Source of the DNA: a virus
DNA: 27,398 nucleotides
IMG/VR virus record: IMGVR_UViG_3300013129_001023
Span: 1-27,398 of that record
Direction: 5' to 3' (one strand)
The translations under genes were made by a program, and so were the position numbers. The notes below the pieces were generated by a model. It saw nothing but the letters and a program-made list of their open reading frames with translations, ran no database searches and was not told the origin of the DNA. Numbering within the stretch: the stretch's first letter is position 1; the number at the start of each line of letters is the position of its first letter. Below are positions 1 through 7,793 of this stretch, piece after piece.

Positions 1-54
1 GTCAATAAAGACGACCCCGCGCAGTAGTTCGTTAGTTTCCGTGTTTCGTAAGGT

Positions 55-96
55 TCACAGGGTCCAGAGAAGAATCTCGATGAATGTGATCACCAT
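55..96 (-). CDS. possible 13-residue leader peptide, divergent strand
   Basis: On the minus strand an AAGGAGG Shine-Dalgarno (bases 109 to 103) sits 6 bases before an ATG at 96-94, which opens a 13-codon frame reading MVITFIEILLWTL and stops at TGA (57-55). The peptide is hydrophobic. The ribosome binding site is as good as any in the window, while the other two frames from this point close quickly. A TATAAC box on the minus strand (146-141) could be its -10. It could be a leader or attenuator peptide for a minus-strand gene left of the window, a tiny membrane peptide, or the remnant of a frameshifted gene. The product is not recognised, and translation is inferred only from the ribosome binding site. 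Confidence 0.25.
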   Translation of the reverse strand: MVITFIEILLWTL

Positions 97-118
97 GATG
101 AACCTCCTTCCTATGTTC

Positions 119-148
119 TTGTACCTCTGAATCAGCAAAGGTTATACT
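119..148 (+). promoter_or_regulatory. promoter of the RNA polymerase gene, probably leaderless
   Basis: TTGTAC (119-124), an 18-base spacer and TATACT (143-148) form a bacterial-type -35/-10 pair. The -10 box ends 5 bases before the ATG at 154, so transcription would start at or next to the start codon. No Shine-Dalgarno lies in between, which agrees with a leaderless message. The same geometry recurs before the gene at 21355. Inference from sequence only. Confidence 0.45.
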
Positions 149-153
149 GAGCC

Positions 154-3100
154 ATGGCTGAATTGACCTCCATTCTCATGAGCCCCCAAGACCGAAGAGA
201 CCGGATTCGCAGGCGGGTACTCGAAGGTCTTCAAGAATCGTTCCCGATCAAGTCCCGCAACAAGACGGTCGAGCTGTCCGACCTTCATTACGAGCAGCGG
301 GACTTCAGTCCTTCAGAACAGAAGGAGGCCATCCTCAAAGGAGACACGCTTTCCGAGGTGGTAAGGGGGACGGTCATCCTGAAGGACGCGGACGGCAAGG
401 TCATCGACAAGACCAAGAACTTCACGCTTGCCAGAGTACCTTGGTTCACGACTCGACACACTCTGGTCGTCGGGGGAAATGAATACTCAGTCTCGAACAT
501 GGTCCGGCCTAAGCCGGGAGTGTACGCACGCAAGCGCTCGAACGGAATTCTGGAGGCGCAGTTCAACGTCGTCGGCGGCAGCAACTTCAACGTGAGCATG
601 GACCCTGAGAAGGGTATCCCGCACCTGGAGTACGGCTCGACGAAGATCCCGGTGTACCCGATTCTCCGCAAGGCTGGCATTTCCCACGACCAAATTTCCG
701 CGTTGTGGGGAAAGAAGATGGCGGACCATAACCACACATCTACTTTCAAGAAGTCAGACCAAACCGTTGAGAAGCTCTACGGGAAGATGGTGCCGGAGTA
801 CGCAAGAAAGAAGGACGCGTCTTCGGACGAGATGATGAAGGAGATTGTGACGCGGTACGGGTTGGCCAAGATGGATCCTGAAGTCACGTCCCGCACACTC
901 GGAAAAGCATACGGGACTGTGACCCCGCATAGCATTCTTGACGCCTCGGGAAAGATTCTCCGCATCTTCCGGCAGGACGCCGAAGTGGATGACCGGGACA
1001 ACCTCGACTTCAAGAGCTTCCACTCTGTCGAGGACTTCTTCAAGGAGCGCATCAAGCTCGATGCGCGTGATATCGCAAGGAAGGCTGCGATCAAGGCTGA
1101 GGCTACCCCGGAGATCAAGAAGATCATTCCCGCGGGTCCGTTTACGCGGGGACTCATCCAGTTCATCAACTCCTCGCAGCTTGTCTCGGTTCCGACACAG
1201 ACGAACCCGCTGGAGCTTGTCGATTCGGCTATGCGTGTCACGTCTCTCGGGGAAGGCGGCATCTCTACGGAGAGGGCTATCCCGATGGAGGCTCGACAAA
1301 CGCACGTTACGCAGATCGGGGCTCTCGACCCGATCCGAACTCCGGAATCGTTCAGGGCCGGTATCGATATCCGGGCGTCCATGCGGGCTATGACCGACGA
1401 GCGCGGAAACCTGCACGTCCCGGTTTACGACGTAAAGAGCAAGAAGAATACCTACATCCGGGCCGGAGAACTCCAGTCGTCGGTAGTGGCGTTTCCCCAC
1501 CAGGAGCTGAAGGGTACCGTAGACGCGTTGGTTGGTGGTGTGGTTCGACAGATCCCGGCCTCGCAGGTCCGCTACCAGATACCGCACTCGTCCGTGCTTT
1601 ATAGTCCGACAACGAACCTGCTCCCGTTCCTGGAGTCGTCACAAGGCAACCGCGCCATCATGGGGGCGAAGCACCAGACGCAGGCGCTTTCTCTCATCGA
1701 GCGCGAGGAGCCTTACGTACAGGTTCGTTCGCAGACGGGTAAATCGTTCGAGAAGTTGATGGGTAACGTCATCAACCCTGTGGCGCCGGTGGCTGGAACC
1801 GTGGCGAAGATCGATAAGGATTTTATCTATATTCGTCCGGACAAGATCAAGCTTGGGGCAACAGGAGATGCCGCGCTCGTCAAGATCCCGTACGAGACGA
1901 ATTTTCCCCTGGCGGCGAAGACGTTCCTCCACCACGACATCAAAGTGAAGGCGGGGGACAAGGTTTCCGCAGGACAACACCTCGGGGATTCCAACTTCAC
2001 GAGGAACGGCACGCTGGCGCTCGGGAAGAACCTGAGCGTAGCGTACATGCCGTACTACGGCTACAACACGAATGACGCCGTCATCATCAGTGAGGCCGCG
2101 GCGAAGAAGCTCACCTCCGAGCGCATGTACAAGATCATCATCCCCCGGGATCCTGACCTCTCGTTCAACAAGGACAAGCACCAGGTCTATTACGGCAACA
2201 ACTACTTTAAGGAGCAGTACAAGAACGTAGACGGGGAAGGCATCATCAAGCCTGGGATGACAATACATCCCGGGGACCCCATGATCTTCAGCCTGAGGAA
2301 GACGCAACTCACGTCCGATGACGTCATGCTCGGACGGCTGCACAAGTCCCTGGCACGTCCGTACCGGGACAGTACACATACGTGGGAGCATGACCATCCT
2401 GGTGAAGTCATCGACGTAGTGAAGACTGCGAAAAGAATCTCGGTCACGGTTCGTACGAAAGAACCAATGATGATCGGCGACAAGCTGAGCGGTCGATACG
2501 GGAACAAGGGTGTTGTTTCCCTCATCCTGCCGGATGACCACATGGTCACGGATGAGGCGGGAAAGCCTATCGACGTTATCATGACCTCCGCAGGTGTGGT
2601 TTCACGTATCAACCCGAGTCAGGTTATCGAGACCGCCGTAGGGAAGGTTGCGGAGAAAACAGGAAAGCCGATTCTCGTCGACAACTTTACCGGCAAGAAC
2701 AACGTTCAGTGGGTCAAGAAGCTGCTCAAGGATAACGGACTCAAAGACAAAGAGACCGTAACCGACCCGACTACAGGGAAGAAGATACCCGGAGTATTCG
2801 TCGGTCGTCAGTACGTCTTCAAGCTCTTCAAGTCCACGGATACCAACTACAGTGCTCGTGGCGTGGACACTTACGACGTAAACCAGCAGCCCACCAAAGG
2901 CGGGGCACAAAGCGCGAAGGCTATCGGCAAGATGGAGTTTGACGCGCTGTTGGGCCATAACGCACGCAACGTTCTTTTGGAATCGGCAACCATCAAGAGC
3001 CAGAAGAATGACGAGTTCTGGCGAGCTCTACAGTTGGGGTATCCCACCCCGCCGGCAAAGGCGGCGTTTGCCAGCGACAAGTTTCTCAACATGCTTGTCG

Positions 3101-4512
3101 GTGCCGGGGTTCATGTTCACCGAGACAGCTCTCGCATTTCACTGTCTCCGCTCACTGACGGAGACGTTTTGCAGATGTCCGCCGGGGAGATCAAGGAGCC
3201 GACCCTTGTTCGTGCCAAGGATCTGCGGCCGGAAACAGGAGGACTCTTCGATCCCGTCACTACCGGAGGCTTGTCCGGACAGAAGTGGTCGCACATCACA
3301 CTGGCCGAGCCGATTGTGCATCCCGTCTTCCGGGACCCTGTAAGGCGGCTTCTCGGGATGAACGGTCCCCAACTGGATAAGGCCATCGCCGACAAGGGCG
3401 GTGCTTGGATACAGGGGGAACTGAAGAAGATCGATCTCGACAAGAAAGAGAAAGAACTTCTTGAGACTATGAGGGGCAAGAAAGCCGACCAGCTCGACAA
3501 CCAGCTCAAGCAGGTAAAGTACATACGTGCTCTCAAGGCCCAGAAGCTCACCCCGGACAAGGCATACGTGATATCGCATGTTCCGGTAATCCCCCCGGCT
3601 TATCGTCCGGTTCTTCCGGGACGTGGCGGGTCTGAGCTGATGTACGCCGATGTCAATCCCCTGTACCGGGATCTGGTTTACGTGAACAACCAGTTCAAGG
3701 AAATCAAGGAGTCAGGTGCCGTGCCTGACGAAGAGAAAAACCTCCGTCCGGTTCTTCATGATGCGGTGGGCGCGGTATTCGGTACCGGTGATCCCATTAC
3801 AACCAAATCACAGGCGAGAGGGCACAAGGGGTTTCTGACGTACATTGCGGGGGTGTCCAGCCCGAAGTACGGATACTTCCAGTCCAAGCTCATGAAACGT
3901 ACGCAAGACGTGGCGGGCCGCGGGACGATCGTCCCAGACCTGACCCTCGGGATGGACGAGGTCGGTATCCCGGATGACATGCTTTGGACTATGTGGGAGA
4001 AGTTCGTCATCAAGAGGCTTGTCGGTCAGGGTTACAGTGCGATAGACGCCCAGAAAATGGTCAAGGACAAGCACCCGGCCGCGAAGGAAGCGCTCATGCG
4101 CGAGACGCGGGAGCGCCCGGTGATGTTGAACCGAGCACCGACACTGCACCGCTTTAACGTTATCGCGTCCTACCCTCGACCCGTTCCCGGCAAGACAATC
4201 CGCATCAATCCCTTCATGGAGAAGGCGATGAACGCCGACTATGACGGGGACACCATGCAGGTCCACTCTCCGGTTAGCATGAAGGCTGTTGATGACGCCA
4301 AGTCCATGACGCTGTCGAACCTGCTCTTCCACGACAAGTCGAAGACCAACCTACTTGTGTTCCCGGAGATGGAAGCTATCATGGGTGTGGATCATGCGAC
4401 TACCGTGGACGAGAAGAACACACCCATCAAGTTCAAGACCACGGGAGACGCGGTGAAGGCGTATCACGAGGGTAAGATCAAGCTGGGAACACGGGTGACG
4501 ATTGGCAACTGA
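154..4512 (+). CDS. DNA-directed RNA polymerase, beta subunit fused to N-terminal part of beta'
   Basis: This 1452-residue protein carries a full beta subunit followed in line by the front part of beta'. Beta landmarks in order: the N-terminal segment ending RPKPGVYARKR (about residue 125), LDPIRTPE near 391-398 (bacterial CPIETPEG), VAYMPYYGYNTNDAV near 629-643, and GDKLSGRYGNKGVVS at 775-789 with the two active-centre lysines K777 and K785. The beta C-terminal GKMEFDAL is near 926. Beta' begins near residue 1018 with RPETGGLFDP. It continues through a PVIPPAYRPVLPGRGG segment, RPVMLNRAPTLHRFN near 1321 and the catalytic NADYDGD, with Mg-binding D1362, D1364 and D1366. The four-cysteine zinc site normally after GLF is absent. 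The protein stops about 85 residues past the catalytic loop, and the gene at 5988 supplies the rest of beta'. No Shine-Dalgarno precedes the ATG. Fused rpoBC genes are known in Helicobacter and Wolbachia, and phage polymerases of the phiKZ type are also split. The family call is very secure; the role in late or virion transcription is inference. Confidence 0.96.
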   Translation: MAELTSILMSPQDRRDRIRRRVLEGLQESFPIKSRNKTVELSDLHYEQRDFSPSEQKEAILKGDTLSEVVRGTVILKDADGKVIDKTKNFTLARVPWFTTRHTLVVGGNEYSVSNMVRPKPGVYARKRSNGILEAQFNVVGGSNFNVSMDPEKGIPHLEYGSTKIPVYPILRKAGISHDQISALWGKKMADHNHTSTFKKSDQTVEKLYGKMVPEYARKKDASSDEMMKEIVTRYGLAKMDPEVTSRTLGKAYGTVTPHSILDASGKILRIFRQDAEVDDRDNLDFKSFHSVEDFFKERIKLDARDIARKAAIKAEATPEIKKIIPAGPFTRGLIQFINSSQLVSVPTQTNPLELVDSAMRVTSLGEGGISTERAIPMEARQTHVTQIGALDPIRTPESFRAGIDIRASMRAMTDERGNLHVPVYDVKSKKNTYIRAGELQSSVVAFPHQELKGTVDALVGGVVRQIPASQVRYQIPHSSVLYSPTTNLLPFLESSQGNRAIMGAKHQTQALSLIEREEPYVQVRSQTGKSFEKLMGNVINPVAPVAGTVAKIDKDFIYIRPDKIKLGATGDAALVKIPYETNFPLAAKTFLHHDIKVKAGDKVSAGQHLGDSNFTRNGTLALGKNLSVAYMPYYGYNTNDAVIISEAAAKKLTSERMYKIIIPRDPDLSFNKDKHQVYYGNNYFKEQYKNVDGEGIIKPGMTIHPGDPMIFSLRKTQLTSDDVMLGRLHKSLARPYRDSTHTWEHDHPGEVIDVVKTAKRISVTVRTKEPMMIGDKLSGRYGNKGVVSLILPDDHMVTDEAGKPIDVIMTSAGVVSRINPSQVIETAVGKVAEKTGKPILVDNFTGKNNVQWVKKLLKDNGLKDKETVTDPTTGKKIPGVFVGRQYVFKLFKSTDTNYSARGVDTYDVNQQPTKGGAQSAKAIGKMEFDALLGHNARNVLLESATIKSQKNDEFWRALQLGYPTPPAKAAFASDKFLNMLVGAGVHVHRDSSRISLSPLTDGDVLQMSAGEIKEPTLVRAKDLRPETGGLFDPVTTGGLSGQKWSHITLAEPIVHPVFRDPVRRLLGMNGPQLDKAIADKGGAWIQGELKKIDLDKKEKELLETMRGKKADQLDNQLKQVKYIRALKAQKLTPDKAYVISHVPVIPPAYRPVLPGRGGSELMYADVNPLYRDLVYVNNQFKEIKESGAVPDEEKNLRPVLHDAVGAVFGTGDPITTKSQARGHKGFLTYIAGVSSPKYGYFQSKLMKRTQDVAGRGTIVPDLTLGMDEVGIPDDMLWTMWEKFVIKRLVGQGYSAIDAQKMVKDKHPAAKEALMRETRERPVMLNRAPTLHRFNVIASYPRPVPGKTIRINPFMEKAMNADYDGDTMQVHSPVSMKAVDDAKSMTLSNLLFHDKSKTNLLVFPEMEAIMGVDHATTVDEKNTPIKFKTTGDAVKAYHEGKIKLGTRVTIGN

Positions 4513-5986
4513 AGGGACAGCTAAGATCACGTCTGGACTCGAACTCACGAAAGATGAGGTTCGCCAGTACTACGCTCGTCCCGAGGTTCAACGAAAACTC
4601 CTGCCGTATCTCCGAGGTCATGATCTTGTAGTCGGGCAATCGGCGGGGCCGAATTCCCTCATCTACAAGCGCTACATCAAGGGGGAACCTATCCGGGTCA
4701 ACTCTCCCGCGGACCTGGAGTGGTACGGGTCTCGCCGGCATACTGAGTTTCATCCTACTATCGGCACGCGTACAAATGAGCTGTGGGTGGACATCGATTC
4801 TGGTTCTTCCCGGGACCTGTCGTCTGTGAAGACCCTGGTCCCGGAAGTCGAGGATGCTCTTCGGCGAATGCCGCAGGTGAAGAACACCAACATCGCATTT
4901 TCGGGCGGAAGAGGGTTCTACGTTCGGGGTGAATTGGACAAGCAGTACTCGACACACGAGATACGCGAAAAGCTGAAAGCCGCTGTCCGTGGTCTCGCCC
5001 AGAAAAAGGAAGACGTAGTTGTTGATCGTCCTCCAGGAATCGACGAGGTTCGGCTAGACGTATCTACCTTCCACGAAAAAGGGTCGATCCGGGCCCCGCA
5101 CGCTCTCCATAGTGAAACAGGGTTCATTTCAATCCCTCTGACACGGGAACAGCTGCACGGGTTCGACCCGATGGTCGATGCGAATCCCAGGAAACTCACC
5201 ATGAAGAAGGAATTCGCCCCTGGCATTTCGATGAGTCGTGCAACTCACGACCTACCAGAACTCAAGGATAAGACGTGGACGCTGGCGGTGCAGGCACACA
5301 ATGCACGCAAGGCGGGCATGCATTGGGATCTCCGGTTGGTTGACCCGAATACGACACACGCACATTCGTGGGCGATACCGAAGTCAAAGCTTCCCAGTCC
5401 AGGAGATGCCCCTATTCTTGCGGTACGTACACCCACGCACACGGCGCAGTACGCACTGAATTACGGAGCGAAAGGTCCGAAAGCAATCCACGAAGGTTAC
5501 GGTAAGGGCATGGTGGAAATCGTCCACAAAGAGCCGGTTACCGTGCTATCCTCGCAGACGGACAAGGTGAAGTTCGAGAGAACGGTTAACGGACTACCTC
5601 AGCAGTACGTGCTGTTTCAAGCAAAAGGGTCTTCGTGGATGATCAAGAACATCACGAAACCCGCGAAGGAGGCGAGCATGACTCCCTACACCCGTGGCCG
5701 TTACGCCGCGCTCTTGAAGTTGGGTCTGGCGGATGGTGTTCAGGAGCGACCCTCTACGTTTGAAGTACCCGTACCGATCGAGGCGCATGACGATCAGATG
5801 CCCGCAGGACAGCTCGCCGCAATGATGTCGCAGATGCCAGAAGCGATGACGCATTCCGAAGCGCTGAAGACCAAGGGTGAGAATGTAGAAGGCCACCTGA
5901 ACCGGAATACGGTATGGAGCGAGCCTCACCCCATCACGAATGATATGGCGACCGGGCCGTCTCCGGTGATGCCGGGAAGATTCTAG
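4502..5986 (+). CDS. primase-polymerase (AEP) fused to LigD-type 3'-phosphoesterase
   Basis: Residues about 15-235 resemble the archaeo-eukaryotic primase/LigD polymerase fold. They show LLPYLRGH, LEWYGSRRHTEFHP, motif I WVDIDSG (metal ligands D97 and D99), motif II SGGRGFYV (134-141) and motif III RLDVSTF (D186), then an IRAPHALHSETGF stretch like that of archaeal small primases. The usual motif II histidine is Tyr140. Residues about 240-385 match the LigD phosphoesterase domain, with the H266-x-A-R269 ... H274-W-D276-L-R-L signature and H313; this domain trims 3' phosphate or ribonucleotide ends. No ligase domain is present. The last ~100 residues are unrecognised and have an internal ribosome binding site and ATG. 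The only reasonable start is TTG at 4502, behind GGTGA and overlapping the preceding gene by 11 bases; the frame is closed at 4496-4498. The gene sits between the two halves of the phage beta' subunit. A role in priming, repair or end processing of phage DNA is inferred. Confidence 0.8.
   Translation: MATEGTAKITSGLELTKDEVRQYYARPEVQRKLLPYLRGHDLVVGQSAGPNSLIYKRYIKGEPIRVNSPADLEWYGSRRHTEFHPTIGTRTNELWVDIDSGSSRDLSSVKTLVPEVEDALRRMPQVKNTNIAFSGGRGFYVRGELDKQYSTHEIREKLKAAVRGLAQKKEDVVVDRPPGIDEVRLDVSTFHEKGSIRAPHALHSETGFISIPLTREQLHGFDPMVDANPRKLTMKKEFAPGISMSRATHDLPELKDKTWTLAVQAHNARKAGMHWDLRLVDPNTTHAHSWAIPKSKLPSPGDAPILAVRTPTHTAQYALNYGAKGPKAIHEGYGKGMVEIVHKEPVTVLSSQTDKVKFERTVNGLPQQYVLFQAKGSSWMIKNITKPAKEASMTPYTRGRYAALLKLGLADGVQERPSTFEVPVPIEAHDDQMPAGQLAAMMSQMPEAMTHSEALKTKGENVEGHLNRNTVWSEPHPITNDMATGPSPVMPGRF
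5666..5680 (+). promoter_or_regulatory. internal Shine-Dalgarno and ATG inside the primase-phosphoesterase gene
   Basis: AAGGAGG (5666-5672), a 5-base spacer and an in-frame ATG (5678-5680) make a near-ideal initiation site just after the phosphoesterase domain ends. The three codons giving the signal (Lys-Glu-Ala) are ordinary, so chance is possible. The case is stronger because the peptide begun here carries the 13-residue motif seen at the N-termini of the next genes. Confidence 0.4.
5678..5986 (+). CDS. possible nested in-frame 102-residue protein
   Basis: Initiation at the internal ATG at 5678 would make a free 102-residue protein identical to the C-terminus of the primase-phosphoesterase. 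It opens with TPYTRGRYAALLKLGL at residues 2-17, a motif shared with the N-termini of the products at 7794 and 8480 at the same spacing, and then becomes Pro/Met/Gln-rich and probably disordered. If real, the phage makes both a long and a short form. Otherwise this is simply a tail on the long protein, and the Shine-Dalgarno is a coincidence of codon choice. No function is recognised. Confidence 0.3.
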   Translation: MTPYTRGRYAALLKLGLADGVQERPSTFEVPVPIEAHDDQMPAGQLAAMMSQMPEAMTHSEALKTKGENVEGHLNRNTVWSEPHPITNDMATGPSPVMPGRF

Positions 5987-5987
5987 G

Positions 5988-7790
5988 ATGTCTACGACGG
6001 ACACCTTGGGGCGACACCTGGTTAACGCGATTCTTCCGAAGGACTACCAACTGACTGGTCCTACCGGGAAGAAGATGCTGAACCAGTCCATGGCCGTGTT
6101 GGCCAAGAAGGACCCACACCTGTACGTAGACACGGTGGCTAAACTGAAAAAGGTAGGAGACCGTCTCGCTACCTTGGAAGGTTTGTCCATCGGTTTGGAC
6201 GACATCGAACCCGATTACAAAACGCGGGATTCGATCATGAAGCCTCACGCACACAGGTTCAACCAGTCAATAACCGATGACAGGAAGCGCGAGATCGTAG
6301 AAGCAGCACAGACGGATATGCTGAAGCACGTGATGGCACATCCCGGAACGTTGACACAACAAGTCCGAAGCGGCGCCAAGGGAAATCCTGTCCAGTACAT
6401 GAAGATAGTGGGTTCTCCGGTTTATGCTCGTGATGCGCACGGAAAGACCGAGCCTTGGATGATCCACCGGTCTTACGGCGAGGGCTTGAAGTCTTCCGAC
6501 TACTGGGTGGCAGGTAGCGAAGCCATCCTCGACACCATCAAATCTTCCGTCTCGGTGTCCGAGCCCGGGGAGCTCTCGAACATCCTCTCCAGCAACATGC
6601 GGAACATTATTGTGACGGAGGATGATTGCGGGACGTCAAACGGCATTCTGATGTCCGCCGATAATTCCGATGTAGTAGACCGCTTCCTGGCTCGTGACGT
6701 TGGGGGGTTCAAGCGGGGAACACTCATTACCCCCATGGTACAGAGCAAACTGAACAAGGTTCAGAGCAAGATCCTTGTCCGGTCTCCCATGACGTGTGAA
6801 GCCGGTGACGGGGTCTGCCAGAAGTGCCAGGGTCTCGACGAGAAGGGACAGATGCACACGCACGGGACCAACGTAGGTGTGCGTGCCGCGCAAGCCATGT
6901 CTGAACCCCTGACGCAGTTGGCGCTCAACGCGAAGCACGGTGTGCGTACTGCGAAGGACGACCGCGTTCAAGTTCACGGCCTTCAGGGGGTGCGGCAGAT
7001 CATTCAGACCCCGCACCAGTTCATCAACAAGGCGACGCTGGCCGAGCGGGACGGTAAGGTAACAAAGGTGGAGGCCGCCCCTCAAGGCGGGCACTTTGTC
7101 TATATAGATGATCATCAACACTATATAGTGCCTAACCTCGGGGTTACCGTTACTTCGGGACAAGTAGTCGAGAGGGGAGACGCTATCAGCCAGGGCGTAC
7201 CCAAGCCGGATGAAGTTGTGAACCACAAGGGTCTCGCGGCAGGGCGGCTTTACGTCGTAAACACGCTGAAGAACATCTACAAGGACCAAGGACAGGATCT
7301 GGATTCCCGGCACTTCGAGATTCTCGCTCGTGGTGAAATGAATCACGTGCGCATCCTCGACGACCCGAGCAACAAGTTTCTCAAGGGAGACATTGTCAGC
7401 TATAACCACCTCAGGAGTGCCTTGAAGTCCGGCGTAAAGGACTTGCCTGTAAACGACGCGCTCGGGGAGACCTTAGGAAAAGAGTACTTCCACTACTCGG
7501 CAGGGATGAGAATCACACCTCCGATGGTAAAGTTTCTCAAGGGCCAAAAAATAGACACAATTACGATTGCCCCGAGAGCCCCGACAGTACAGTTCATCAT
7601 GAAGCCGGCAACGACTGCCCCGCTTCTTGACCCGGACTGGATGGCGCGTTTGGCACACCGCGATATCAAGTCGTCGATCTTGCAAGCGGCTCATTTTGGT
7701 GAGACAACTGATGTACATGGAACGAGCCCTGTACCAGCATACGCACTCAGCAGCCCCGAATTCGGAAAGGGCCCGAAGGGTAGGTACTGA
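5988..7790 (+). CDS. DNA-directed RNA polymerase, C-terminal part of beta'
   Basis: This 600-residue protein continues beta' almost where the gene at 154 stops: it opens with TTDTLGRHLVNAILP, the counterpart of bacterial TTVGRAILWMIVP, and then has LSIGLDDI. The second beta' zinc site is intact: C214 in TEDDCGT, then C270, C277 and C280 in the C-x6-C-x2-C pattern. The trigger-loop region reads EPLTQLALNAKHG (306-318) and keeps the catalytic-type histidine (H317), but Met-Arg of the bacterial MRTFH is Leu-Asn. The bridge helix before C214 is strongly diverged and lacks GARKG and YLTRRLV. The C-terminus has ILQAAHFGETTDV, the match of bacterial AASFQETTRV. The ATG follows the stop of the primase-phosphoesterase by one base, so translation is probably coupled. 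The polymerase needs both gene products. The split lies slightly upstream of the cyanobacterial rpoC1/rpoC2 break. Confidence 0.95.
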   Translation: MSTTDTLGRHLVNAILPKDYQLTGPTGKKMLNQSMAVLAKKDPHLYVDTVAKLKKVGDRLATLEGLSIGLDDIEPDYKTRDSIMKPHAHRFNQSITDDRKREIVEAAQTDMLKHVMAHPGTLTQQVRSGAKGNPVQYMKIVGSPVYARDAHGKTEPWMIHRSYGEGLKSSDYWVAGSEAILDTIKSSVSVSEPGELSNILSSNMRNIIVTEDDCGTSNGILMSADNSDVVDRFLARDVGGFKRGTLITPMVQSKLNKVQSKILVRSPMTCEAGDGVCQKCQGLDEKGQMHTHGTNVGVRAAQAMSEPLTQLALNAKHGVRTAKDDRVQVHGLQGVRQIIQTPHQFINKATLAERDGKVTKVEAAPQGGHFVYIDDHQHYIVPNLGVTVTSGQVVERGDAISQGVPKPDEVVNHKGLAAGRLYVVNTLKNIYKDQGQDLDSRHFEILARGEMNHVRILDDPSNKFLKGDIVSYNHLRSALKSGVKDLPVNDALGETLGKEYFHYSAGMRITPPMVKFLKGQKIDTITIAPRAPTVQFIMKPATTAPLLDPDWMARLAHRDIKSSILQAAHFGETTDVHGTSPVPAYALSSPEFGKGPKGRY

Positions 7791-7793
7791 GAG

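Noticed and set aside
4499-4512. Programmed frameshift joining the beta-beta' fusion to the primase-phosphoesterase
   Set aside because: The overlap of open frames is only 14 bases, with no slippery heptamer or following hairpin evident; a TTG start with a GGTGA site explains it more simply.
4502-5986. Intein or intron interrupting beta'
   Set aside because: The inserted segment has its own start and stop in a different frame, the beta' C part has its own ATG, and no splicing motifs or homing endonuclease signature are seen. It is a separate gene.
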